DNA of 43,867 bases from Patescibacteria group bacterium (GCA_022710685.1 JAKLGM010000006.1:1-43867); one strand, 5' to 3'. Shown: positions 27,401-35,810, counted from the first letter of the stretch. A program made the numbers and translations. Notes: a model not told the origin generated them from the sequence alone.

Positions 27401-28370
27401 GCAAGAATGTTCCAGATGACAATACCGGGTATTTACTGTGGACATCCTTATACTTAGCAATAGCCGCATTAATGCTATTCAAACTTTGTAATCTTTTGAC
27501 ATCGCGCAAAACCGAAGCTTTAGGACTATTACATAAAGCATCGCCCTGGCAATCAGTATCAATCAAACAATTACGCTGGCTCACGCATCTCAAAGTCTGG
27601 GAGTCGCAATTGTGCTCAGCCGGACAATCGCTAGTAGTCAAACAATTTTTTACCGGCAAAGAACAGGTGCCGATGATATCATTGATATTATTATTAAACT
27701 TCCAATTGGATAAAATCTTGCCAAAGATATCGGTAGTCATGGTTGAAGCTCCTTGGTTATAGGTAATGACATAGATATTAAAATAAAGCTTAGGAAAAAC
27801 ACAAGGACCGCTGGGACAATCTGAATTCTGGGAACAAACATGAGACGTCGAAGCCGAACAAACGCCCTGGACTGTTTCGCAATTTTTTTCATAACCAGAG
27901 GCATCCAAACAATCACCATCATTAGAACAGGTTCTAAAAGTCGGGGGTAAAGCGATTATTCCGCCTAAACTCCGATAGGCGCAAGCGCCTTTAATATTGG
28001 TAGCGGCCGCATAAACCGTCCGATTGTCGCGAATCGCTTCATAACCGTCCACTTTTATCTTCTGCGGTGAGCCGCCAAATCCCTGCTTGGAGTACCATTC
28101 ATCAATACTATATTGATTAGGATTAGCCACAATCCTGATAGCGATGGCATCTACCGTGCTATTAGGTAAGGTGTTTACTGGCAGCGGCGTGATATTAAAA
28201 TTAATTGGGACAATATTAAAATTGCCCGGAAGGATATTAATACCATTCAGGTTAATCGACTGGAATGTGACAGAAGAAGCCATCCGCGCCGAAAGAAAAA
28301 CCAGAAAAAACAAAAAGAAACCGATAAGAATGGAGTTAACTTTTTTGTTAACCGGTTTAGGCGTATTCAT
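24498..28370 (-). CDS. Large Cys-rich surface protein with Ig-like and FISUMP domains
   Basis: This 1290-aa protein is exported through an N-terminal membrane helix (11-31). Residues 130-285 hold short Cys repeats of the form C-x(3)-DxDC. Residues 287-340 (LNSINAAIAKYKDVHSKYP) recall the helix and loop of type II secretion pseudopilins. Cadherin/Ig-like segments are at about 453-560, and a putative-Ig domain (LPVGLTGDHNTGLITGLP) is at 750-827. Residues 830-1127 match the FISUMP domain (GDYCWLADNMN, CPPGWHVPSDEEYKKLA, FFWTSS). The C-terminus has two 46-codon Cys repeats (NCAGKNCGSDGC). It lies 27 bp after the pilin-fused giant gene, so the two are likely coexpressed. Probably an adhesin or host-contact protein; no enzyme motif seen. 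Confidence 0.8.
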   Translation of the reverse strand: MNTPKPVNKKVNSILIGFFLFFLVFLSARMASSVTFQSINLNGINILPGNFNIVPINFNITPLPVNTLPNSTVDAIAIRIVANPNQYSIDEWYSKQGFGGSPQKIKVDGYEAIRDNRTVYAAATNIKGACAYRSLGGIIALPPTFRTCSNDGDCLDASGYEKNCETVQGVCSASTSHVCSQNSDCPSGPCVFPKLYFNIYVITYNQGASTMTTDIFGKILSNWKFNNNINDIIGTCSLPVKNCLTTSDCPAEHNCDSQTLRCVSQRNCLIDTDCQGDALCNSPKASVLRDVKRLQSLNSINAAIAKYKDVHSKYPVLSSGTFLPQAVISTWPSWEDTFFSQLGMSTLQDPINKIGVCSVTPGATSTPAGFDAETCWNSTSKRYYDGSNSANLKLPAGSYVMAYTANSNGSVYDLCANMETAYTIMTQDSTPLNFSSLKCQTTATSGYTGAGNNPPNIVASNLTGIAGQEFVGYVKAEDPEGNPMTFSPGLTLSTPDYWTNAGWENPTDPTGQNAPILKPTTDPKQKKVWAQKAGVNGNYSFNVMVTDSNGASTSSILTIKINPSAPTITAPDVDYNLSVDPSNALNYNLYFTDPNFDYLELSFATSLAKASESWWKRLSYLFIHPALAATLIEAPIIVKPPIIAPPIIFPPIGCINPATIGGTPPAAGARWHINKDLIHCFNLNNGLKAKIYKEGEANYRLNIYGNLNLSSYSQDTNLTYKINVHNTANQNAEKSFAIRLKSNPPRLDFACNKKAALYQQYNCQVNNLNTTNGTVSYDFFNLPVGLTGDHNTGLITGLPSVIGEKTVRVRATNEYGATAEKEYTLTVESACGKTLVQYPGGPWDATGTIKNQGGYYKTVLVGDYCWLADNMNISSWSATATQQGTGFEFISRQPSLFIKILSQIFRANSASAQVGISLTTQQNTIGKCYNNNNAYCEAEGRLYRQSEAMAGSEMESARGICPPGWHVPSDEEYKKLALNLGMCSSGGITVPINQDQNSSRVDDNGLTPFLGVNTAQAQVLETFTCPNDNDVDVAGFVGTTQSNPGYKMMQNGDSGFEGLLAGNATMNNGTTTTVFANRSDRAFFWTSSLVSGGSTVWYRGLQKDEFRLERNAINPSSPSNKYYSLRCVQDRPCPAGCSGPCNTIGECCMATSWLPSITGKCGTIIQTSNCGTTRAATGTESCILPSVCGGTGTPNICGCTPNCAGKNCGSDGCGGSCGTCLGGQTCSNGLCSISVIGGGSLEINCIPNCAGKNCGSDGCTGSCGTCLSGQTCSSGVCTNSINIGGGSQSR
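24541..24778 (-). repeat. Two 138-bp-period direct repeats encoding Cys-rich modules
   Basis: Copies at about 24541-24640 and 24679-24778 are highly similar at DNA level and lie 138 bp (46 codons) apart. Each encodes NCAGKNCGSDGC, SCGTCL and GQTC. The high DNA identity suggests a recent in-frame duplication at the C-terminus of the FISUMP protein. Confidence 0.8.
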
Positions 28371-28397
28371 TTGATTTATAAATATTAAAAATTATAA

Positions 28398-31300
28398 TTA
28401 CTGCTCAAAGAAATAGGATTCTTTCAAAATATCCCAGATACAGAAGCCTCCGGTCGGACAATCAGTATCAGCCGTACATTCAGTCGTGCGCTTATTGCTG
28501 CAAACCTTGCGGTTGGATAAGCCTAAATTGATAATATCGTTGCCGCTAGAGATGGCCGGCAAATCATCATCAGTCGTGGCCGGATCACCAGCATCACGGC
28601 AATAATAGAATTCGTAGCTATAATTATCATAGACTCCGATTACGCTGCTATCACGAGCCGGCTCCCAAAAATCAACATTATTAACCGGAGGCCAAGGATT
28701 AGAGCAGACGAAGACTCTGGCCGGAACTTCCTTAAATTTATTCGGAGTATTATAAGCATTAGTCGGATTCATTACTGTTTGGGCTTTGATAGTAACAGTC
28801 TTGTCAACGATTCCCGGCATAACTGCAGCCAAACGTTGCTTGCCATTAGAAGCTAGGTTACCGACAGTCGCAAAATCAACGTGATCCGGGCTGACAATAG
28901 ACCAAGACCAGGTCCAGTCATAACCAACCACTGGTTGGATTTCCTGTCCGCTCGTGCTTAAGGCCTTAGCTGTATAAAGCTTATCCCGATCAGCGACAGT
29001 ATCAAAAGTTTCATTGCCGGCGTCAGTGTCAGATTCATTTAAGCCGTTGGCATTTTTTTGGAAAAGGTATGACTCTGGGGTCAATTCTACCCGATCCAAA
29101 AGGCATAAGCCATTAGTCGCATTATTAGCATCCTGGGTCTTGAAATGCCAGCTGAAAGAATTGATATAATTCTGGCCATTAAATTCACCAAAAATATTAT
29201 GCCAATTAGTCGGGCTGCCATCTAAGGCTAAACCTTGAGCGGCCATGCCGACACGATACTGGCTCAAAACCCCAGCCTTGCCCAGAGCCGTAGAGCTAGC
29301 CAAGCTATCCAAATTTTCCTGGCCTTTGACTAGAGCGAAATAATGAGTATTGGGTAATAGGACAGAAGCTGGTTCAAAATGCAAGATGGTATTAGAGCTA
29401 GTATGTTCAACTGTAGTTTGGCCCGGAGTGGCGCAATAGGTAGCTGAAGGATCAATTGGGTGGGAACCGGCTGGCAGAACATAAGCCAAAGCTTGGCCCA
29501 GCCCTAACCAGCGAGCGATAGTATTTTTGGTTTTAAAAATAAAATTACTAATTTGATGATACCAGCGAGCCAAGATATTCTGTTGTCCCGATTGCGGGCC
29601 TAAGGCTAATTGATAGGTACCGGCCGGACAATTGCCAGAAGTTTCAGCTAAAAGCAATATATTACCGGTGAAGGAAGTCCCCAGCATCTTTTCATTGAAA
29701 GGTACGGAAATAACAGAATTACGGCAAACATTATTTTGATTAATAGATGGCGTTAAAGAGTTGACCAAGACCGAAGGACGATTATGGCAACAAGAATCAT
29801 TGGCACAACCGATAGAAGTGGTGTTGCCGCATTGATTATCGGCCTGACAACCACAACATAAGCCGCGGCCGCTACCGGTACAATTACCCTTATCCTTGAC
29901 ACAGCTTAAAACCGGATTGATACTGCCGCATTGCATGTTAGTCGGTTCGTTCGGATCACAACAACAGAAACCGCAATCATTGTTTCCTGGAGGAGTGGTA
30001 GAAGAAACCAGCTGGAAGGTGTTATCTAAACAAGCGAAAGGAGAGCCACAAGAAGATATATTACAGGCTTGAGTGGTAGTGCCATTTAAAAGAGTAGCGC
30101 TGCAAGAACCGCCTAAATTATATAAATTACAACCGATACCACAACTGCTTAGAGTAGGATAAGAACCGCTGGACAAAGGATTAGTGGTATTACAAGCCGA
30201 AGTTCCGCTCTGGCAATTATAATAATCGCAAGCTCCCGGATCGCTGCCGGAACTTGGAATCTTATTACCAGAAACGCAAGTCGCTGAACCAGCGCCCATG
30301 CCTAAATCCCAACAGCAACCCACCTTATTGCGACAATTATTTTCGTCAGTAGTTAAAGCGCAAGATAAATTCGGATTATTAGAAGCGCAGGCCGTAGTAC
30401 ATTGACTAATAGTCTTATAAATAGAGCCGGAAGGGACGGAATAAACGCCTGGGGTGCTGGAAGCGCATTCGCTCGGTGGCGGAGAGCCGGCGCCACAGCC
30501 ATAGAAGGCACAATGACCCGGGCTAGAAGGAACTAAATTGCCATTACCGCTCCGGCAAGCATCATCCTTGTCGTCCCAACAACAAACTGAAGAGTGATCG
30601 CCATAAACACAATCACCTTGAGATAAAGCCGTACAATCTACGCAAATACCAGTGGCACCATCATCTTGACAGAACTTGCCGCTAGTACCGGCGCAATTAC
30701 AGGCATCGTCATGTTCTTCTTGAGTAGTGCCGGCATTCAAACAGCCGGAACAATAGCCAAAATCATGATAAGTTCCAAATTCATCCGTATAGCTACCATT
30801 ACCGCAAGATCCGGCACAGGTCAAAGGAGCACAACAATCGCGCGCGTCTTGACCTTCTTCACAGCAACATTCGCAGGAAGCTTCGTCTTCCTGTTGGCAA
30901 GTGCTTCCTTGGCAGACAGCTCCGGTCGGGCAGATAACCGCCGTATTAATACATTGGCCGTAATAATCCGGCGCTGAGCTGCAAGAAAATAAAGCCGGAC
31001 AATTTTCACAAGTAGAGCTAAAATCAACACACTTGCCACCACCAACACTAGTCCAACCGTTAGGGCAAGTAGTTGAGACAGAAATCTGCAAATGCTGTTG
31101 CGGGTTGCAAGACATGGTTGCCTGGAAGGTATCAGGGCCTAATTCATAAGTTAAATCAGTCGGCGGGGTGCAGGAATCATTATCGCTAATACATTTATTC
31201 AGATCCGAATTATAATGACAGCTACCACTAGTACAACCGGACAAAGGATAATTACAGCTGTCATTGCAAGAACCGATTGGTTGTGGGTTGCCACCGCCAT

Positions 31301-33857
31301 AAGGCGAGCATTGGCCAGGAGAGTTCGGGCAAAAACCGGCCGGGCAAGTTCCACCACCGCCAGCTTGAGCACAGCTATAAGCATCAACCTTACATAAACA
31401 ATCGCTTGGGTCACAAACGTATTCTAAGGCACAAAGATTATCATTTGGATTACAGACGCCATTATCGTTCCCTGGATCAGTATCGCAAGGAGAGCCTACC
31501 TGACCGCAAGTCGGATTTTCCGGCGGACACGGCTGGCAAGTACAAGAATTAATATCGCAAGTAGTACCGGCAGCGCATTGGCCTATTTCACAGGCCGGAG
31601 TATTAGGATCACTATCGCAGGCTACAGCCAAAGAAGTACCAAAGGTCCATTCAAACACTGAGTTAGGAATATTACTATAGCAGCCATTCTGCGGATCCAT
31701 CATGCCGGCAACGCATTGGCCTTGATTCGGGCTACCAAAAGGACAGCAAACCGGAGAACCCGGGTCGCATTGATTGTTATTAGTACAAGCTCCGACCACA
31801 AAATTTAAGCCATTACCCGGAGCATTATTTTTCAAAACTGCCACTGGTCCGGTAACTGCTTGGGCCGGAACTAAAACGTTCAAACGATTAGCATTATTGT
31901 CGTCGCTAATAATGCCGTCGGTATCCTGTTGATTATAAAAACGAGATGTAACGCTCTGACCGATGTTGCCAAAATACTCACCCCATAGACTGACATTGGC
32001 ATTAGCCGGACCGCGGTTAGGGGAAATTTTACACAAACTTGGCATCAGCGGTGCGGCGGCGTCAACCGTAAACTGACTAGATGATTGAATATCCCAAGAG
32101 CCAATCTCCATGTTAATATTATAATTGCCGTTAGCTATCCCAGCCGGAACTTTGACAATAACTTGGCCGTCGCTCCAAACCGACTGTAAACAAGCGGTCG
32201 GGAAATTATAATCAGCCTCAGTGGTGCCAAACAAAACTCGGCTAGCGCCACGGGTGCTGCCAAAACCGTTGCCCCTGATAGTAACATATTGGCCGGCGGC
32301 CCCAACCGCTGGCTCAAAGCCAGAAATTGACGGCGGCGCCGGTGGCTCCTGATTCTTTCTAAAGCTAACATAATTGCTACGATTTTCAGCTGGATTCATC
32401 ACAAAAGTACTCATATAGCCAGCGCCGACATTCGGCACAGTAACCGTGCCGGCCAAACCAGAGCCATTAAAAGTTGAAGTAATACCCTTAAATCGATTTT
32501 GCTCATTACCGAAGAAACCATCGCCACTCAAATTGACGCCATAGTAACTGACCGAATCGCCCAAGAGACCTTGGTCCGGAGTAATCTGACAAATACCAGG
32601 ACGCTCAATAGTGTTAGGGACAAAATCAGGCAATTGCGGTCCGACCTCATTACTAGTAGTATCATTATCTAAACCGCCATTATTCAAGTTGCCGTTAACT
32701 AGTTTCAGCGGACCAGCTGGAGCTCCGGCTGGAATTGCCACTATGACTTCATAGTTCGTCCAGGTATCAGTACAATTGGAATTTAACACCACCGGATTGA
32801 TGGCCACGACATCATCGTTCGGATCAGATTCATTACCCAAGAAAATAACCTGGCTGACTCCGGCGGCCGCTGTCGCCTTGACGCCAAAATCTAAGTTAAA
32901 GAATTTTTTGATCTTAACCAGCCAATTATTTGATCTAAAATTATTATTCCAAGAAGTTGAAGTGCTGGAAGTGCCAAAATTATAGCCATGAATAGAAATA
33001 ATATTATCCGGGGCGCCATTCGGGGTATCAATATTGCAAGTGCCGCCGACAGCCACGCAATCATCATCAGAATTACAGGATTCGTTTATATCGTTTTCGC
33101 AAAAACCGCCGACTGGACTGATGTCAGTGATAACCGGCGAGCCCAGGCAGGTACAAGTATTAATATCACAAGTCAATCCTTGATTCTGGTCGCACATAGT
33201 ATTGTCAGCATCACAAGTCGGAGTCGGATCATTATTAGTTAAATCACCGTCACAAGCATCGCCATAATTACCGCCCGGATTAGTGCCGCAACTCGGATTT
33301 CCCGGAGGGCAAGGTTGGCAAGTACAGGAACCTGGATTGCAAGCTAGACCGGCCTGGCAGCTGGAAGTGCTATAATTACAGCCCGGAACCAAGGGCAAGT
33401 CATCGCAGGCCATGCCAGCGCAACCATTTCCGGTGCAAGGCAGGGTGCTAGTAGAATTTCCTCCCGGACCAGTGCCTCCTTGATTGCCAGTAGCGCCCAG
33501 CAAACGATTTAAAATAAAAGCGGCAATACCCCAAGAAGCTAAAATTATAACTAAACCGATAACGCCGGCCTTCAATATTTTTTTAGCATCCTCAATTTTT
33601 TCTTCATTGCCCTGGGAAGTCATCCATTTAAAACCGGCGAAGATGATAATAACAACTGCCACAATTCCCAAAAACATCATAGCAACATTAATCACCCGAG
33701 AAATAATCTTCCTTGGGTCCTCACTGCCTAATCCGATGGTATTGGTAATTTCATTGGTGCCGACGTCTAAAGCCAAGACATTTCTAGCTAACAAAAATCC
33801 GCCTACCACAAAGAGGAGGAGGAGAAAAAAACGCCCAATTTTTCGCTTCGCAGTCAT
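28398..33857 (-). CDS. Giant Cys-rich surface protein with an N-terminal VirB2/TrbC-like pilin domain
   Basis: This 1819-aa protein starts with a signal helix (8-28, cleavable after Ala 29). A pilin-like unit follows: membrane helix 54-76, a short basic loop with KWMTSQGNEEKIEDAKK, and helix 96-118. That matches VirB2/TrbC-type pilins as found alone in mycoplasmas and CPR bacteria. Next come Cys-rich modules (140-240), four IPT/TIG-like beta domains (about 240-405, 418-500, 508-598, 604-690), a very Cys-rich stretch (690 to about 1350) with CxxC and CC clusters, and Big_5-type and other Ig-like domains toward the C-terminus. A pilin normally ends after about 100 residues, so this is a fusion. 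It probably anchors or polymerises a huge disulfide-bonded adhesin. No SD; its leader has a long hairpin. Confidence 0.8.
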   Translation of the reverse strand: MTAKRKIGRFFLLLLFVVGGFLLARNVLALDVGTNEITNTIGLGSEDPRKIISRVINVAMMFLGIVAVVIIIFAGFKWMTSQGNEEKIEDAKKILKAGVIGLVIILASWGIAAFILNRLLGATGNQGGTGPGGNSTSTLPCTGNGCAGMACDDLPLVPGCNYSTSSCQAGLACNPGSCTCQPCPPGNPSCGTNPGGNYGDACDGDLTNNDPTPTCDADNTMCDQNQGLTCDINTCTCLGSPVITDISPVGGFCENDINESCNSDDDCVAVGGTCNIDTPNGAPDNIISIHGYNFGTSSTSTSWNNNFRSNNWLVKIKKFFNLDFGVKATAAAGVSQVIFLGNESDPNDDVVAINPVVLNSNCTDTWTNYEVIVAIPAGAPAGPLKLVNGNLNNGGLDNDTTSNEVGPQLPDFVPNTIERPGICQITPDQGLLGDSVSYYGVNLSGDGFFGNEQNRFKGITSTFNGSGLAGTVTVPNVGAGYMSTFVMNPAENRSNYVSFRKNQEPPAPPSISGFEPAVGAAGQYVTIRGNGFGSTRGASRVLFGTTEADYNFPTACLQSVWSDGQVIVKVPAGIANGNYNINMEIGSWDIQSSSQFTVDAAAPLMPSLCKISPNRGPANANVSLWGEYFGNIGQSVTSRFYNQQDTDGIISDDNNANRLNVLVPAQAVTGPVAVLKNNAPGNGLNFVVGACTNNNQCDPGSPVCCPFGSPNQGQCVAGMMDPQNGCYSNIPNSVFEWTFGTSLAVACDSDPNTPACEIGQCAAGTTCDINSCTCQPCPPENPTCGQVGSPCDTDPGNDNGVCNPNDNLCALEYVCDPSDCLCKVDAYSCAQAGGGGTCPAGFCPNSPGQCSPYGGGNPQPIGSCNDSCNYPLSGCTSGSCHYNSDLNKCISDNDSCTPPTDLTYELGPDTFQATMSCNPQQHLQISVSTTCPNGWTSVGGGKCVDFSSTCENCPALFSCSSAPDYYGQCINTAVICPTGAVCQGSTCQQEDEASCECCCEEGQDARDCCAPLTCAGSCGNGSYTDEFGTYHDFGYCSGCLNAGTTQEEHDDACNCAGTSGKFCQDDGATGICVDCTALSQGDCVYGDHSSVCCWDDKDDACRSGNGNLVPSSPGHCAFYGCGAGSPPPSECASSTPGVYSVPSGSIYKTISQCTTACASNNPNLSCALTTDENNCRNKVGCCWDLGMGAGSATCVSGNKIPSSGSDPGACDYYNCQSGTSACNTTNPLSSGSYPTLSSCGIGCNLYNLGGSCSATLLNGTTTQACNISSCGSPFACLDNTFQLVSSTTPPGNNDCGFCCCDPNEPTNMQCGSINPVLSCVKDKGNCTGSGRGLCCGCQADNQCGNTTSIGCANDSCCHNRPSVLVNSLTPSINQNNVCRNSVISVPFNEKMLGTSFTGNILLLAETSGNCPAGTYQLALGPQSGQQNILARWYHQISNFIFKTKNTIARWLGLGQALAYVLPAGSHPIDPSATYCATPGQTTVEHTSSNTILHFEPASVLLPNTHYFALVKGQENLDSLASSTALGKAGVLSQYRVGMAAQGLALDGSPTNWHNIFGEFNGQNYINSFSWHFKTQDANNATNGLCLLDRVELTPESYLFQKNANGLNESDTDAGNETFDTVADRDKLYTAKALSTSGQEIQPVVGYDWTWSWSIVSPDHVDFATVGNLASNGKQRLAAVMPGIVDKTVTIKAQTVMNPTNAYNTPNKFKEVPARVFVCSNPWPPVNNVDFWEPARDSSVIGVYDNYSYEFYYCRDAGDPATTDDDLPAISSGNDIINLGLSNRKVCSNKRTTECTADTDCPTGGFCIWDILKESYFFEQ

Positions 33858-33874
33858 TTGAGAAATATTAAGAT

Positions 33875-33927
33875 GCCAGCCGATAAGAAGGCTCTAAAAT
33901 GGCCTTCCAACCGCTTTACTTGCTGGC
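33875..33927. repeat. Two-tier inverted repeat between the giant surface gene and rel
   Basis: Outer arms GCCAGC (33875-33880) and GCTGGC (33922-33927) enclose inner arms GAAGGC (33887-33892) and GCCTTC (33902-33907). It lies in the leader of the minus-strand giant gene, or upstream of rel on the other strand. No T-run follows, so it is not a terminator. An operator or an mRNA structure are both possible. Confidence 0.55.
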
Positions 33928-33977
33928 TATTTTGTAATAAAATTATAACATAGCCCTAAAAAAACTACAACCATTTT

Positions 33978-35456
33978 ATGACCATAGAAAGGGTAATAAA
34001 AAAATTCCAAGATAATAACCCGCAAGCAGATACTACTCTCATCCAGCTAGCTTATGATTTTGCCGAAAAGGCCCATTCCGGCCAAGTCCGCCGCAGCGGC
34101 GAACCGTATATCCAGCACCCCCTGCATACCGCCTACGTCTTGGCTGAAATGAAATCTGACCTGCCGACAGTTGTGGCCGGCATTTTACATGATGTGCCGG
34201 AAGACACCAGCGTGACAATAGACGACATCAAGAAGAATTTTGGCGAAGAAATCAGTACCCTAATCAAAGGCATCACCAAATTAGGCAAGATCAAATACCG
34301 CGGTGTGGAACGCTACCGCGAAAACCTGCGCAAAATGTTTATCGCCATGGCTGACGACCTACGCATCATCTACATCAAATTTGCCGACCGCTTGCATAAC
34401 CTACGCACTCTTGATGCCCTGCCCCAGCCTAAACAAGAACGCGTCGCCAAAGAAACTCTGGAAATCTATGCTCCCATCGCCGGCCTTTTGGGCGTCTGGC
34501 GACTGAAGTGGCAGATGGAAGATATTTGCTTCAAATATCTTTACCCCGATGATTTCAAAAAGCTAGAATATAAATATGAAGTGGAAAAACAAGCAGAGCG
34601 CAATCAATTCTTTCAAAAAACAAAAAAGGAATTAGAGCAAGAATTAGACCGACAGCATATAAGCAAATACCAAATTGAATACCGCTTCAAGCACCTCTAC
34701 AGTATCTGGCTCAAAATGCAGCAAAAAGACCGAAAATTTGACGAAATCTATGACGTGTTCGCCCTCCGCGTCCTAGTGCCGGACGTTTCGGATTGCTATA
34801 AGGTCCTGGGCATCATCCATACCATTTGGAAGCCAAAGATCAACCGCTTCAAAGACTACATCGCCATGCCTAAACCGAACGGCTACCGCTCCCTCCATAC
34901 TACTGTCTTTGGCCCCGAAGGCAAGGCGGTAGAATTCCAAATCCGCACGCCAGAAATGAACGAAGAATCAATGTATGGCATCGCCGCTCACTGGCACTAC
35001 AAACATAGCCGCGGCCAAAAAAATTACAGCGACGAAGAAGACCAACCGCAATGGGTCAAAGAAATATTAGAAATCAAAAAAAATTATAAGGACGCTCATA
35101 AATTCGTGCAGGAAATCAAGTCAGCTAATATCTTCCAAAAGAGAATTTTTATCTTCTCCCCCAAAGGTGACGTGATTGAATTGCCGGAGCAATCCACTCC
35201 GATTGACTTTGCCTATGCTATCCACACCGACATCGGCAACAAGACTACCGGTGTGGTCATCAATGACAAAATCGGCACACTGGACCAAGAGCTCCACAAT
35301 GGCGACCTAGTGGAAATTATCACCGACAAAAGCCGCTCCGGGCCGAGCAGTAATTGGCTGAAATTCGTCAAAACTAAACATGCCAAAGAAATGATCCGTA
35401 AAAACGCCCAAAACCCCATATTTGACCGCATTAAAGGCTATTTCTCCCGCGAATAA
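33978..35456 (+). CDS. rel: Bifunctional (p)ppGpp synthetase/hydrolase, short form without ACT domain
   Basis: This 492-aa RelA/SpoT homologue makes and breaks the alarmone (p)ppGpp. The HD hydrolase domain (20-170) has HPLHTAYV, ILHDVPEDT and ADRLHNLRT, with the HD pair and the ED pair intact. The synthetase domain (225-350) has YRFKHLYSIWLK, NRFKDYIAMPKPNGYRSLHTTV and EFQIRT. The RFKD sequence fits the RXKD form of bifunctional Rel enzymes. A TGS domain is at about 393-455 (KRIFIFSPKGDVIELP, DFAYAIHTDIG). The protein stops just after TGS; full Rel is about 730 aa and has helical, zinc-finger and ACT domains that read the ribosome. The stop TAA is followed at once by a terminator, so the short form is genuine. 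Confidence 0.95.
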   Translation: MTIERVIKKFQDNNPQADTTLIQLAYDFAEKAHSGQVRRSGEPYIQHPLHTAYVLAEMKSDLPTVVAGILHDVPEDTSVTIDDIKKNFGEEISTLIKGITKLGKIKYRGVERYRENLRKMFIAMADDLRIIYIKFADRLHNLRTLDALPQPKQERVAKETLEIYAPIAGLLGVWRLKWQMEDICFKYLYPDDFKKLEYKYEVEKQAERNQFFQKTKKELEQELDRQHISKYQIEYRFKHLYSIWLKMQQKDRKFDEIYDVFALRVLVPDVSDCYKVLGIIHTIWKPKINRFKDYIAMPKPNGYRSLHTTVFGPEGKAVEFQIRTPEMNEESMYGIAAHWHYKHSRGQKNYSDEEDQPQWVKEILEIKKNYKDAHKFVQEIKSANIFQKRIFIFSPKGDVIELPEQSTPIDFAYAIHTDIGNKTTGVVINDKIGTLDQELHNGDLVEIITDKSRSGPSSNWLKFVKTKHAKEMIRKNAQNPIFDRIKGYFSRE

Positions 35457-35460
35457 GATA

Positions 35461-35486
35461 AAAACAGCCCAAAATGGCTGTTTTTT
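35461..35486 (+). terminator. Intrinsic terminator after rel
   Basis: AAAACAGCC (35461-35469) pairs with GGCTGTTTT (35476-35484), then more T's. It begins 4 bp after the rel stop. Confidence 0.88.
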
Positions 35487-35503
35487 GTTACCCCTCCCCA
35501 CAC

Positions 35504-35533
35504 AAAAAAGAAGACCCTGAGGCCTTCTTTTTT
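35504..35533 (-). terminator. Intrinsic terminator after rpsU
   Basis: On the minus strand AAAAAAGAAGG-CC pairs with GG-GTCTTCTTTTTT (one G-T pair) around a 3-nt loop, ending in T's. It lies 17 bp after the rpsU stop and ends the lepB-hisS-rpsU operon, converging with rel. Confidence 0.82.
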
Positions 35534-35550
35534 ATATAGAAACAATTATA

Positions 35551-35790
35551 TTATCTTCTGTTGCCGCGAGCATCTTCTTTGAGCTTGCCGGTCTTGCGCA
35601 GATATTCTCTTTCCTTCTGGATGCCCAAACCGATCAAAGCTCTTTTCTTCAAAACGCGCTTAGTCCGCTTCGGCTGGATGTGCTGCTTGCTGCGAGAGAC
35701 TTCCAAGATTTTGTTGTTCTTGAGCCCGGTCTTGAAACGGCGCAAAAAACTTTCAAAGCTTTCGCCCGGTTTTCTTTTAAAATCAGCCAT
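35551..35790 (-). CDS. rpsU: Small ribosomal subunit protein bS21
   Basis: This 79-aa basic protein sits near the 3' end of 16S rRNA on the 30S platform, next to the anti-SD. The family pattern is ESFESFLRRFKTGL (10-23), then a Lys/Arg-rich helix. The start chosen is the ATG at 35790 (MADFKRKPGE). An in-frame ATG 27 bp upstream would place the ribosome-binding site inside the coding region. The minus strand reads AGAAGGGGGG six bases before this ATG, a strong SD with one G-U pair to a standard anti-SD. No other gene here has a comparable one. bS21 of some bacteria lacking SD use is autoregulated through such a site. It is 45 bp after hisS. Confidence 0.93.
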   Translation of the reverse strand: MADFKRKPGESFESFLRRFKTGLKNNKILEVSRSKQHIQPKRTKRVLKKRALIGLGIQKEREYLRKTGKLKEDARGNRR

Positions 35791-35810
35791 AGATGACCCC
35801 CCTTCTATTG
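35791..35810 (-). promoter_or_regulatory. Strong Shine-Dalgarno sequence of rpsU
   Basis: Minus strand AAGGGGGG about six bases before the rpsU ATG can pair with the anti-SD over about seven positions, including one G-U. It decides the start codon and is the only clear SD in the window; the other 28 assigned starts have none at proper spacing. Confidence 0.8.

Noticed and set aside
22577..33857. Repeated short motifs resembling a CRISPR or satellite array
   Set aside because: The periodicity comes from protein repeats (DxDxDG, C-x-DxDC, NCAGKNCGSDGC). There are no identical direct repeats with unique spacers, and no cas genes.
30666..33861. ORFs opposite the giant surface gene
   Set aside because: They mirror the Cys/Thr-rich coding pattern of the true minus-strand gene and lack starts, domains or promoters of their own.
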